Source: Apostichopus japonicus (taxonomy: Eukaryota > Echinodermata > Holothuroidea > Aspidochirotida > Stichopodidae). From it: DNA of 64,000 nt. Of the stretch, positions 48,100-60,011 are shown piece after piece. Under the pieces are notes generated by a model, which did no database searches, was not told the DNA's origin, and worked only from the letters and a program-made list of their open reading frames with translations. Within the stretch, counting starts at the first letter, position 1, and each line of letters begins with the position of its first letter. The stretch spans positions 29,800,611 through 29,864,610 of the forward strand of contig NC_092576.1 in the NCBI RefSeq assembly GCF_037975245.1. Reading direction: 5' to 3'. Position numbers and translations under genes: made by a program.

Positions 48100-50940
48100 G
48101 TGAAGTTCATGCTCCGGGTGAAACTTGTGTGATTTACATTAACAATGTCACGTTCTCATCTTTAAGGTATCTCATGTATGCATAACAAATTGCCTATGTT
48201 TGCTAGTCGACGATAGCTTTCCTATAATCACGCGAGTAAATATAGGTGTTAAGTTGAGTATAACTAGGCCAAGCCCCTATGAGCTAGGCAACTACAACGT
48301 TAGGATATGTCTAACGTTAGTAAATGTACCATGTAGTATACCCAGTAGGGAACCGGTTTGCTAGGCCTAACCTATACTATGGTCCTAGGGCACTTTATAT
48401 AAAGTTTCAGTTCAATTAAAATATTACTTTGTGTAAATAATATAAAGATAATGCAAGATCACAAAGGTGGGAACTTAGCCGCGGAAGTAATTTGAAGTTG
48501 TTGGTTAAATCGGTTACAAATGCGATTCTGCGAAGCTTTTGTTGGCGTATTTGGATTGCGCTTTCGGAATTTCTAAATTTAGCGCTAACGCAAGACAAAT
48601 GTCAAAGTTCAAATTTAGTCGGATCATAGCATTTTGCACTAGGAAGGCATTTTACCTACCAAGTGTTCAAATCGCCAAACAAAGTAGAAGATATTTTTTT
48701 CAAATTTATTAAACACTTAATATTCCATACTTGTAATCATTGCGGTACATAAGTTTAATCGTTTTATTATAACTGTGATATATATGATAAACATTTATTG
48801 TACACCCCTCACAAGTTGGCATTTTCAATCAATGACGATACGGTTACTCTTTAGGAAGTTACATTAGAATATTCTCGATAATACGCCTTAAATAAAGGCA
48901 GCCTGTGTATTTTTCAGTTGAATCTTGCATCCTTCACTAGTCGGCTATAGGTTTATTATTTTTCTTGTTTCTTCGAGAACTTCTCGTGTACGTGCTGTTT
49001 TGTAAATACAACATTTATCTAAACTTTTATTGAACTGTAATACGGTTGTGTTGCTTCGCATTGACATTGGTACGATACATGTATATATACTGCTAAACGT
49101 GTAAAATCCTTTTAATGTATGAAACGAATTTCGTTGTACTCATACAAAATATAAAGCTCACTTTGTAGCTCAAAATTCTAGTGATGAAGAACCAACCATT
49201 CCTCGGACAATCATCTTCCACATGTGGCTTAAGGTTATCCCGTACCCCCACTGAGGGATAAAGTAACACTTTCTCAGCATTTTTTTAACAAAAGAACTAG
49301 ATAAAGGGATATTGTTGATGACAACGGTTTTTAACAATTTATCAACATCAGACAGTTGATCCTCGTGTTTCCAAGCAACAATTACTGATTTCATGCTTTC
49401 CATTTTACCTCGGTTGAACTATGGGTTATCAGATTCAGTATTGTGAATCAAAGGTGGAGCAGTCGGCATGGGAAGCGCTTTAACATCCAATACATGAGAG
49501 GTAAGTGAGAATGTTTTCCCCTCCAAATTAGATAAGCGATCATCAGTTGTAGGCCCAGTAGTAACCTTTGTTTCGTACGGAGTTAAACCGCAATGACATT
49601 TAAACAAAATTTCCCTTCCTCTTAGCCTGAGGTGCACGTTTAGATGAGACTTTACAAAAAGCATCACAAAATGTGTCACTACAACAGACGAATTCAGGAT
49701 GACAACTAGAAGCATGGAATTTGCACTTCAAATCAATCAACTGACAACATTTTCAGAAGCATCGTGATTACACAAGGCAGATCCCCTCGAGATCAAGTTT
49801 ATTTGCTGGTCCTGGTCGCACATTGTGTTAGCGGCATTTCAACGACATTCAGTGCGTTAGGCTGGTTGTCTAGGCTAGCATGGGCAAACCTATATGTTTG
49901 AAAAATCGTTAACAGTAAATAACTCCAAAACAGCGGTTATAATAACATCCACGATTACAATGTCATATTCACGAAAAATATCTTCCCCTCTGTGTCAAAA
50001 AGAGGTAATTCTGCTTGCTTGCACCTCTATATTTTAAAGATAAATATCTTGCAAATTACAATAGCTAATGGTAAGTCTGTTCACTCGAGTAACAATGGAT
50101 TGCATCAGTTTACATGTCGTGCATGACCCACATGGTGCAATGACTCACTGGAAAAAAGGCAGGACGCTAAACATTTCTTTTGCTGGCTAGTCCTTTGCTA
50201 TTGTATTGTTACGATACAATATTTCTTGATATTGTACTGACAGTTTAGTTTGGAGGGAAAGGTCCACTGGAGATTGCACTGGTGAATTATGTCAGATCAT
50301 GGATGGACACGGCAATAATGTTCAGAGAGTAATGAGACAGACCTGTAACCATTTATTTTCCCGGGACTGCCAAACCATGAACAATTGCCACACATCCTTT
50401 TGACGAGCAAGCAGCACGATAAGGACAATAACAGTGATTTATGTTTAGGCCAAAAAACTGTGCAACGATTTCCTTCTGTGCTTAATTTTCATTTTTCTCT
50501 AATTTTAGTTTGTGGCAGTATTGTAACATTCGTTTGCAGATGAAATTCCTTAACAAAAATAAATGATACCAGTGACAGTGCTCACTGGTAACAAAATGAG
50601 GTATAAACTTCCAAACATAATTCAGTCGGCAGGTTACGATTGCTAAACCAATCACCATGAAGGAAACCATTAATAGTATTTATGAATCATGGTTAATTTC
50701 CATTCCCCTCTCGCTTGGACTGCTGCTATCCCCCCCCCCCCCATTTGACTTAGTCGTCATAGCCTGTCAACTAAAACAATTAGACAAATATAATTATACA
50801 TTGTCCTTTCTAAATGTTTCATGGGCATTTCCTTTACACATCAATCTATAACAATGAACAAGCCAGTTTATTATGACATAATTAAACTAACTACCCTGGC
50901 TGATTACAACCTTGGTAAACTTCAGACAATTGATAATTTT
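48100..50940. other. Intergenic DNA with a weak coding remnant at 49170-49740
   Basis: Minus-strand frames at 49419-49715 and 49170-49403 are adjacent and may be one decayed coding stretch; one alternative frame there has several cysteines. I recognise no domain. The rest, including the TAACGTTAG-type palindromes near 48298-48320 and the C run at 50731, has no gene-like features. Confidence 0.3.
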
Positions 50941-51881
50941 ATGGCATAACCATCCTTAACTTTTGGGGAAATATTTCTTACCTTGTTAATAAACTCCCAA
51001 ATTTGAACTGGTTTGCCATATATTTTGTACACACAGGGTATAACCGCCCCAGCCCTTTCTCTGATGGGTCAAGCCAAGGTGGAAAGTTAGGAACAGGCTT
51101 TCCCGTTGTAACATATTTTATAGAATACTTTTCATCAAGTAATTGCTGAAATACGGCAGCAAGCCTCTTGGGACAAGTCCAATCATGAGAGGGATTGGGG
51201 TTACTAGATCTTTCACGTATAGTCCCTGAGAGGTTTTCTGCTTGGCATCCAAACTAACAATGGCATCTTTGTCATGTATATTTGGATATTTTGGTTGCAG
51301 AATCATCACCAGTGCCAAAGGTGCAGCTATTTTTTTTTCATGATAACACTGTCTTCTATTTGTTTAACAAATATTTGTTTGTCCTCCTGTAAGAAAATAA
51401 ATGATGGATGATAGATGGAATGCCAAAGTACATCAATTGCCTCAACAAGCTTGCTCTAAGTTATTTTATATTCATGAGAAAACCAGCTTATCCAATTAAG
51501 AAGGATTTTGATTCCGTTTTTGGGTAATGCTTTTTCGTAGCCAAGGGTTCCTTTCTTCCTTTTCAGCGGCATTTGCTGAGTAGATGTCCCTTCATCTATT
51601 GCTGTTGTACTTGTAACGTGATATGGCAGGTCATTATACAGCTTGCGCCTAGCCCTTTTCTGTGGTTTAACCGAAGGAAGTTCTGTTGCTCCATTTGTTG
51701 TCACTTGCACATTCCGCGTCAGTGGGTTCTCTAAAAGTCAAGGAGGTCATGGTCCATCTCATCAGTGACAGCAACTCTCTTTTACTGGACAAATACCTAA
51801 TGATATGAAGCTCTTCCTGATAAGACAAGGCCTTTCCAAATCTTCCCACATGTTGCAAGTAATTCTACGAACATTTCTTTG

Positions 51882-51898
51882 TGTGTGTGTGTGTGTGT
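51882..51898. repeat. (TG)n microsatellite
   Basis: A short run of TG dinucleotides next to a LINE fragment. Confidence 0.9.
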
Positions 51899-51972
51899 AA
51901 AGACGATCTTCGTCGTCTATCCGGGGCTGCCTTTGTTTGGACGCTGCTGTGCTGGGGGAGGGGTGTTGTATT
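51899..51972 (+). repeat. Short LINE ORF2 C-terminal/3' fragment
   Basis: TCCGGGGCTGCCTTTGTTTG and GCTGTGCTGGGGGAGGGGT correspond, in opposite orientation, to the end of the LINE ORF2 region at about 35540-35600. It is one of four dispersed 3' pieces of the family. Confidence 0.55.
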
Positions 51973-52632
51973 ATGCCACACTGCACCTGCCAGGGGATCC
52001 CATCAATTGGGTGTGGTACCTTTGAATAGGAAATAGAGAGGAAAAGCATCTGCATTGGCACAAACACCCACTGTTGTTGTTTTTTTTTTAAAGTGAAATT
52101 AAACACATCACTACCATTGGTATTTTGAGATATGGGGATTCCATACTTTTACAGAACGTCCATGTCCACCCTGGCGTTGTTTTGCTTTTCTCCTCGACTA
52201 GGGATTGATGTTCCTACTGGATACTTTACCAGGAAATCATAAAATGGTCGTAATGATAATAACATATACACAATACTTATCGTGTAATTGCTCCCTGAGA
52301 AAATGAACATTTTACCCGGTGGGGGGGGGGGGGGCTGGTCATTCCCAACAGGGGACTTAACCCCTCCCCCTTTCTTTCGCCGCCCCCTGGGTGGTAGCAG
52401 CCTGTTCAGCACCACTACCCTAGAATGTGATACATTATTCTAAAGGGATAACCAAAACTTGTGAAGGGACAATACTTGTGTTATTTAGATCAACACCGGT
52501 TTTGAATTCCAGACCGACCAAATTGTTCTTGATAGTGGTTGCCATGGGAATATGATTGAACAAAACTGGTCAAATTCAATCGTGCGAACTTGTTGATGCC
52601 AGGATTAATTGTGCGTTTACTTCTAAGCGCTG

Positions 52633-53477
52633 TTAGAATACCTGACGGTGGATACTGACTTCCAGAGTCCGATCTCTCAGAAGCTGCCGCATTCTTGGAG
52701 CAACTGGGATCGTTTGCTGTCTCACAGTTCCTCGGCCATTAAGAATTTTGGCTCCGACCTGCCTTGAGGTTAGTGCCTGATTTACTTCCTCTTGGCTTAC
52801 ACTAGTCCAAACTGTTGGATGCGCCTGCACCATTCCTGCACGCATACAGTTCATTGCAAAATATGGTCGCTCTATAACAGAAATCTCACTAGCTCTCTGT
52901 ATAATAGTATTAATATTATTCCTTGTAATACGCTACTGCAAAACATATTGGGCGAAAATGTATTAAAACGGGAGAATGGTGCCTTCATTTAAATGAATGT
53001 TATTGTTAGTAAGCAACGCTCTGTCAGACTCTGATAATGTATGTAAAAATCTATCACTGATGAGCCTCTGACTGGGAATTCTCCCTGATAATAAATAAGA
53101 TACTGTAGCATCTGAACGCAGCGGTGGGATGTACCTTTAAAGAACAAAGCCATGTGAAAAACATTGATCCAATGGCGTGCCACGTCTGAGCAGAATTCAA
53201 TTGGAACATTGGTGTTAACGTTGTGTAAGGCACAACACTGTATATTCTTGGAAATACATTGGTGCAACAGCCCTCCAAAAGGTTGTAAAAAGCTCCCTAG
53301 AGAGCCCACCAACATCTTCCCCAATATCTCCTTGAAAAGTCACAAGCAGTCTATGATGTGCCAGGTCTCCTATCGCGTACATGGTGATTGCATCTTGGAG
53401 AATAGTGCTCCTAGAAAGAAGTATTCTCCTCTCTTCCGCTAGGAGCCCCAGCTGTTCCACACATCTTGAAATAAGAT
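52633..53477 (-). pseudogene. Broken HECT domain of the second HECT locus
   Basis: From the acceptor at 53478 the frame reads RSTILQDAITMYAIGDLAHH and VTFQGDIGEDVGGLSREL, an unmistakable HECT N-lobe start, and then stops at 53217-53215. A one-base shift near 53228 restores homology-like text (NVPIEFCSDVARHWINVFHM, then YQSLTERCLL). After another gap, IERPYFAMNCMRAGMVQAHP at about 52870 matches the middle of the domain. No C-lobe with a catalytic cysteine was found below 52633. The locus is probably dead as a ligase unless the breaks are assembly errors. Confidence 0.6.
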
Positions 53478-56400
53478 CTATAACATTTTCAGTGAAGATG
53501 ATATTAACAAAATATAAATTTATATCCACAGTACCTCGTTGACATTTGCATTGTGTTATTTATCACTATATTGTGTAATTTAGAGAGAAAGAAGACAAAA
53601 CTGAAGTAGCACTTATTTGTTGTGTCAATCAAAAGATTTCAACACAAACCATTCATGTTCAGTAATAGGACGACTGGCACTCAATATGTAATGCAACTAA
53701 TATTGTCATTTGCTCTGACATGCTGACACCTTGTAATACTTCCACCTTTAAAGCATCTTCACTTCAATAGATATAAGAATACAAAACAAATCAATAAAGT
53801 GTTCAAGAAATAACTCTAAATTAATTTCATAATTTGCAACCAAGTGATGAGTTAGGTTCTTTGTATATTCTCAATTCGCTTGTTGAAATGTTGAAATTTC
53901 ACACTTCATCATATTGTGGCAAATGAAGAGATTCATGGTGTCATTAATCCATCATTTTTGGAAGAAAGTTGCTGAAATAGCTACTCACTAGGAGAGTGGA
54001 ATTGATCATTTTGCTGCCAAAGGTACAAAAGATGAACTCGAGTAAATCAACCGGTTATTATTATATGACCTAATGTCAAATTGAAAGATCTTGTTAGTGA
54101 ACAATTATTAATTTTGTAGAAAATTTCAGTGACCAATTCTTCAATATGTTACTAAATGTTAACATAATAACTAAGCAATTTCACAAGTTATCGAAATTTA
54201 CTGATAGGTCTTAACATCTTCACAGCACCTTCGAAAATGATTAAATTCTTCTTTTAGTTGTGTAGACTGATATCCAAATGTTACATTGAATAAGACAACA
54301 GATTATTGGGTGAGGATTAGAGATAGATGAAGCTACCAGAATGATGAAGGATTAAGATATACTTACCTTCAGAATCTGTTACATCCGGAATGGTATCATT
54401 GTCATCTCCTTCCATAGCATTTCCAATCTCCAGCTGGGGAAATGAGACTACCTGAAAAAAATATATGTGACACATTTTTGGTAAGATTTTAATTTCAGAA
54501 CCATTGTCCAAAATATATTAACATACCACCTTTAGTTGCATATTTACACATTTCATAATTTTGTCAACATTGCACATTAAGGTGGTTACACAGTGAACTG
54601 ACTGCCAAGTGCCATCATGGCAGACAAGTAAAGGTGTGAATATCTAGTTGAAACAGTATAGCGTGTGTGACGAAAAGAATGTTTAGTAATGCAATTAAAA
54701 TCCTACTAGTGATGCCCATTAGCCCTTCTGTTTAAATCACCTTTCAGTTTTACCAACGGTTCACTGGAATTGTTGCTCTTCTGGGCTGATCTGACATTTA
54801 TTTAAAATTGACTGCCAAGTGCCATCATGGCAGACAAGTAAAGGTGTGAATATCTAGTTGAAACAGTATAACGTGTGTGACGACAAGAATTTTTGGTTCC
54901 TTGCTTTAGCAAAAGGAACCTATGCAGCCAGGTTGGCGTGTGTGTGTGTGTGTGTATGTATGTATGTGTGTATGTATGTGTGTGTGTGTCTGTGACACTT
55001 GCTTGGGTACGCTCTATCTCAATAAGGGAATGTTGGATTGAGGCCAAACTTGGACTATAGATCCGCCATATGGAGAAGGTGTGCCCTATTGTTTCTGGTG
55101 CCCACAAAGGTCACCAAAGGTCAGTTATGGTCCAAAAACCGAAAATATTAAAACTGCAATAACTCCCAGTGCCAATGTGTGACAAGATTAATATTTTGGG
55201 ACAAGTTGTGAACTGGTTAGGGAAGCATTTTCAAACTTAACGGTCATGTGATCCGAGGTCACCAAAGGTCAATTAATGATAAAAAACTAGTATTTTTGCG
55301 ATAACTTGAGAACGAAATGTCCGTTAGGGTTGGGAGTTGCTTCAATGTAATCCAATGTAATCCGCATCTGGGTGACCCTTGACCTCAATTTGACCTCTGG
55401 TGACCTCTTCGTGTTTTGTGGATTTTTAGTTTCGATGCTATTTTCAGATGTTAAAGGTACCTTCTGATCATAAATGTCAATAGGTCGACCCCCGTGTGAC
55501 CTTCGTGTGCGAAGTTATATGAGGTCAAAGTTAATTTTCAGACATTTAATGCAATAACTCCCAGTTCCAAGTTGTGACAAGGTTGATATTTTTGGAGTAG
55601 GGGAATATTTTCAAACTTAACGGTCATTTGATACAAGGTCACAAAGGTCAATTAATGATAAAAAACTAGTATTTTTGCGATAACTTGAGAACAAATTGTC
55701 TGTTAGGGTTGGGAGTTGCTTCAATGTTATCCAATTGTCGACCCGCATCTGGGTGACCCTTGACCTCAATTTGACCTCTGGTGACTTTTTCATCTTTTGT
55801 GGATTTTTACAGTTTCGATGCTATTTTCAGATGTTAAGGTACCTTTTGATCATAAATGTCAATGGGTTGACCCCCATGTGACCTTCGTGTGCGAAGTTAT
55901 AATAGGTCAAAGTTAATTTTCAGACATTTAATGCAATAACTCCCAGTGCCAAGGTGTGACAAGGTTAATTTTTTTGGACAAGTTGCAAATGGTATAGGGG
56001 AATATTTTCAAACTTAACGGTCATGTGGTCCAACGTCACCAAAGGTCAGCTAATGTTAAAAAAGTAGTATTTTGGGGGGAGAAAATGGGCAAAGAAAATA
56101 TGTTTGAATTTTTACAGTCATGCTCTATTTAGGTCTCACCGATCAAAAATGTCAATTGGTTGACCTCCGAGTGACCTTTGTGTGTGAAGTTATGTATACA
56201 AGTTCAATGTTATTTTTTTGAAATTTAATGCAATTAAATCTCAATGCCAAGGTGTGACATGGTTGATATTTTGGGACAAGTTGTGAACGGAGTGGTGGAA
56301 CATTTTGAAACTTAAAGGTCATGTCATCTGAGGTCACCAATGTTATCATATCTGTTGACACGCTTGTAGGTCTCTTATATTTCTTACATTTTCGACGCCA

Positions 56401-57926
56401 TATTTAGATCTCAAAAGTGCCTTTTGATCCAAAATCCGATCACATTTTGTGATCACAAAAATGTTGGCTATAGTGTTGGTTAATTTATGGGAACATGTAG
56501 GACCACAATTACTTGGACTATTTGAGCCCAATCTTGCTTGATAATATTATGTGTATTGTCATATACCCCAAGCAAGGAACCACAGTGCCCTTGGGCTCTT
56601 GTTAGTAATGCAATTAAAATCCTACTAGTGATGCCCATTAACCCTTTTGTTTAAATCACCTTTCAGTTTTACCAACGGTTCACTTGAATTGTCGCTCTTC
56701 TGGGCTGATCTGACATTTATTTAAAATATGTCATATTTATTTTTATTTTGACTATTCCAATCATTGCAAATTTACTACAACTCTAATTTGCTAACATTGC
56801 AACAGTCTAACAGCCAATTCTCAAATTTGGCTTCAAATAATGCCAGATGGACAAAATTTATTATAAAGAGGTTAGAAGTAATGATATGTAATGATATATA
56901 TCTGTGTCATGTTCCCTGTTTGCTGAATTATGTGGCGCAGATATCGATGAAATGCCCAGTGAAAGTGATCCTGGAAAATGAGTCCAAATGTAATATGCAA
57001 GCCCACATTAAACTTTCATATAGTACTTGTAAAAGACCAGGCATACTGATGACACGATAAACCAATATAATGATATGTGTCATGACTGTCATACATTACG
57101 GTATAACCAGTGTCTCTGTATTGAATTTAGGAACACAAAGATTAAATATGTTGTCGGTATGAACCTAACATCACACAATGATAAATATCAAATAGGTTTG
57201 CATTTTGCTACATTTTTTACTACATACTATTTCCCTGCTTTCGCATATATTTGACAGTCACCTGCTCCTCTGCAACACTAATCACCTCTGCCATGTAGAC
57301 GAATGTAGCAGAGGTCTTCCGCCCTGGGTTGAAACGGACGGCCACAAAGTGGCCACCTTTCACAATCCTGTAAAACAAAAAAGGGAAAGACTGTTCCTGA
57401 GCAAGGTTTGCTCTTAACATTACAAATGCAGAATTAGATTTAACATGCACAAAAGCCTAGGCTTACAGTACAAGGTAAACATCCACATCAATGGTGGTTA
57501 AGGGGGGGGGGGGGAGGTTGCAAATACTTACTGTCCTATGGACTCGGCAGCGTGGCCCGACTTCTTGGATGTTGAAGGAAGAACGATGGTCCCGCATGAC
57601 GGATGAGCCATTGTCCCGGCTGAGCGAGGCTTGTCATGGTTTATCCGTGTTGGCTGAGATGGACTAGAATGAAAACAATAAGGAATACCATAAGCCATTT
57701 AATTTCCAGTTAGAGTTACAGATAAAAAATTCTAAATTGCAATTATTTTCAACCAAAATATTGCATGATGCATTTGTATGATAAGGAAATAGAATAACAG
57801 ATGAATCATGTCATCATAAATATAAACTTACTTAATATCATCACCTGCACCGTTGCCTTCAGTGAAAGCATCATCTTCACTCGCAAAGGTCACCGTCAAT
57901 GACCCAGTTACACCACCACCGGCCAT
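53217..57926 (-). CDS. Second HECT-type locus: intact 5' exons leading into the broken HECT exon
   Basis: Exons are 57926-57832, 57663-57532, 57367-57228, 54447-54367 and 53477-53217. Donors are GTAAGT, GTAAGT, GTATGT and GTAAGT, with phases 2,2,1,1 all compatible. The start MAGGGVTGSLTVTFASEDD has G at -3 and G at +4. Exon 3 encodes GGHFVAVRFNPGRKTSATFV and EEQVTVKYMRKQGN. Exon 4 continues SFPQLEIGNAMEGDDNDTIP. Together they resemble a small beta-rich module common in uncharacterised invertebrate proteins (V.V.F...K....FVG.V, then KYMRK.G..F.FP). The intron between exons 3 and 4 is 2.8 kb and carries the 54891-56602 element. Function beyond the HECT link is unknown. Confidence 0.55.
54891..56602. 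mobile_element. 1.7-kb non-coding element with hairpin end, 12-bp terminal inverted repeat and internal tandem units
   Basis: The left end carries a hairpin between GGTTCCTT at 54895 and AAGGAACC at 54913. Its first 12 bases GGTTCCTTGCTT are repeated inverted as AAGCAAGGAACC at 56570-56581 near the right end. A GT-rich microsatellite follows the left hairpin (54935-54990), then about three 385-bp tandem units. The intact empty site in the first duplicate (AAGAATGTTTAGTAATG) defines the borders to within two or three bases and shows no long target-site duplication. This layout (subterminal inverted repeats, microsatellite, tandem core) is that of Helentron-associated non-autonomous elements, also called pearl-like elements in bivalves. 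That class assignment is inference. Confidence 0.65.
55150..56300. repeat. About three 385-bp tandem units rich in AGGTCA/TGACC motifs
   Basis: AATAACTCCCAGTGCCAA recurs at about 55160, 55554 and 55936, with a decayed unit near 56232. Each unit contains TTTTCAAACTTAACGGTCAT and ACCCGCATCTGGGTGACC or a variant, plus several AGGTCA hexamers. All lie within the mobile element above. No frame is coding. Confidence 0.85.
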
Positions 57927-58479
57927 CACTCCGTAACATTTAGTCCCATCATCACATTACGGCAGGGTTTTAGTCTCTTAGGATCACGTAACCTCAATTT
58001 AAAGAGCAACATCACGTCGTGAAAAGCCTTGTAACGGTAATGGCCATAAAAGGTCATTTCTTCAAATTACTGTGGAAGAAATGCAATGAGGAAGAATTAA
58101 ATATTGTGTGAAATGTGTTTGGGTTCATTTTTTAACCCCTAGACTTGATAGCTCCTTCCTCAGAATTTTATCATGATTCGCTGGAATGAAGTAAAGGGGT
58201 AGAGTTATTATTAAATGGGTAGAGGGGTTAGAGTTCCAAATGACAGTCTTTAGTTATTTTATTATTAAAGGGTTAGAGTTGAAAGGAATACAATAAGCCA
58301 GAGAATAACATTCTGTATTTACTTTATTATTTAACATTGAAGGGTATACGCGGTTAGAGTAAAGCTCAATAATAATAACATATAACAAATTAAGACGACA
58401 ATAAAAATATAAGTAAAAGTTGACATGCGATAAAATACAACTGAATTAAAGGGTTCCTACACGGACGGACTGTGCCACG

Positions 58480-59648
58480 TGCTATTGTAAACAGAAGAAA
58501 CGGAATACAGGAACTGAATGAAATGGTCCAGACCTTCACGCTTTACCTCCGATGTTCGGCCAAGTAGCCACTCATATGGGAATCCTTTGTTCCATATGCA
58601 GGTAAACTTTTTTTGGCGTGCAGCCGCTCATTCTCTATGTGGTTCGTACACGCTCCTGTTTCCGCGTTTACGAATTCCACAGAATGATTGACCTTCAGAT
58701 GAGTATACCCCTCTTTACTCAGGCAATCATAAGCCTTCCAGCAGTCGCTGTGGATGATAGAACCGGGCCTAATCCACTTTTTTATGAGTGTAAGAAGGGT
58801 ATTCTCATCTCTTTTCTCCACTGGTACCATAAACATTTTGCCCCTGTCTTCCACCTCTCTGCCTCCAAAAACCCTTTGTCCGTCTTGGATTCGCCCTCGA
58901 TTATATTTCCGCTTGTCAAACTTGCTTTCGTCGATTTTCGACATGGATGCCGCTTCCACCTATCTGTGAACTGGTGTTCATAATGACTGTTTCGCCAACG
59001 TCTCTGACAAAATAAGCCCAGTCCACACATGTGCCAGAAAAAAAGCCCCAGCTCGTGCTCCAGGAAATCCTGGGGTACTTTTCGACTCCACCAGTAAGTG
59101 AATTGGAGGAGCTATTTGATGGTCAGGTTGGACTTCTCAAACCATGAATTTTTTGGCACGGACATGTTGCATTGGTGCAACATTGGTTTGCTCGAACGAC
59201 ATCTCCATCTATGTACGTGAAGAGAGATATTAAAATAATTAAATAGAGGTTAGGAAGGATGTCTTGAAGGGGTGGGGGGGGGAGAGAGAATAGGGTTAGG
59301 AATTAGTGGTAGGGAATAGGGTTAGGAGTTAGAAGAACGGGGTGGATTTAGGGAGTGATTACATCGATGTGGAAGAGAGATAGTAAGAAGAGAACGTATG
59401 AAGACAAATTGTTATTACCCGTCACTCGTTGCCTTTTGGCCAGAGATGGCTTCCAACTTCATTTTGCCACCACAGGTGGTGCATTCCGGGTCTTTAAAGA
59501 CCACTCCCGTGGACATCAACCAAGTTAAAGTCGTCAGCCTGTCCTTCAATACATCTTCGTGGAGTCTGCCATATGTCATTGGCTTGTTTGTAGTTGCTTG
59601 TGAACGATTATAACTGGGATTCCAAGAGGCGGAAGGAACTTCAGCCAT
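58480..59648 (-). pseudogene. Merlin-type (IS1016/ISXO2-like) DDE transposase, two exons, decayed
   Basis: Exon 1 (59648-59419, MAEVPSASWNPSYNRS...) contains a CxxC pair in ECTTCGGKMKLEAISG and ends SDG at donor GTAATA. Exon 2 starts at 59208 and completes G-WRC in phase, then SWFEKSNLTIK and FTYWWSRKVPQDFLEHELGL. After a shift come IDESKFDKRKYNRGR (first catalytic Asp), IIHSDCWKAYDCL (second) and HSVEFVNAETGACTNHIENE (third acidic residue). These are the hallmark blocks of ISXO2-like transposases of Merlin elements. A stop after TIK, shifts near 59050 and 58930 and a lost C-terminal frame at 58543 make it inactive. No terminal inverted repeat was identified. Confidence 0.8.
59245..59338. repeat. 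TTAGGG-like degenerate repeat in the Merlin intron
   Basis: AATAGGGTTAGGAATTAG and GGGAATAGGGTTAGGAGTTA occupy most of the 210-base intron. The transcribed strand is pyrimidine-rich CCCTAA-like, as in intron 1 of the HECT gene. Confidence 0.75.
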
Positions 59649-59799
59649 TTTATTAGTTAGGAACGTAGCTAGAACTTTAACGCTAAGGTGTGTCTTTAAA
59701 CAGAGCTGCTGCAAGATAGGATTAGTGGGGTATAAGCACCTGCTTAAGTCTTACTGCAGTAGACCATCAGAAAAGGAGACGTTTCAATGGAATTCGTTG

Positions 59800-59960
59800 T
59801 CAATAAGAATGTTTATTATCGTTATTTAATACATATTCATTCTTTGCTCTTAATTGTGTTAAATATTCATATTATTTATTGCATATTCATTATATATTCA
59901 TGAAGATATTTCATATTCATTATTTCGCTTTTGTTATATGGTAATGAATATTCAAATATG
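59800..59960. repeat. AT-rich ATATTCAT repeat cluster
   Basis: The strings CATATTCATT and ATATTCATGA recur at least eight times in about 160 bases. It is low-complexity sequence with no other feature. Confidence 0.7.
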
Positions 59961-60011
59961 GTAATAAAGGAAAAGTTTAGGTTTCAATTTTTCTTCCAAA
60001 CGCCAAATCCT

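Larger units (their letters stand above)
50990..52110 (-). pseudogene. Unrecognised decayed coding fragments
   Basis: Minus-strand stretches with coding texture include KPVPNFPPWLDPSEKG near 51065, KRARRKLYNDLPYHV near 51640 and MFVELLATCGKIWKG near 51850. They are separated by stops and shifts. They may belong to one ancient element. No catalytic or binding motif is visible, and the relation to the HECT locus upstream is unclear. Confidence 0.3.
54599..56730. repeat. Tandem duplication split by a later insertion
   Basis: Segment A (54599-54680, TGACTGCCAAGTGCCATCAT...) and segment B (54682-54807, TAGTAATGCAATTAAAATCC...) are followed by A' at 54809-54890. B' follows only at 56604-56730. The original arrangement was therefore A-B-A'-B', and the sequence from 54891 to 56602 was inserted between A' and B'. 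A differs from A' and B from B' by only a few bases. Confidence 0.9.

Noticed and set aside
58543-58959. Bacterial contamination suggested by the ISXO2-like transposase domain
   Set aside because: The same domain defines eukaryotic Merlin elements. The reading frame is split by a spliceosomal intron, and the surrounding DNA is uniform with the rest of the window.
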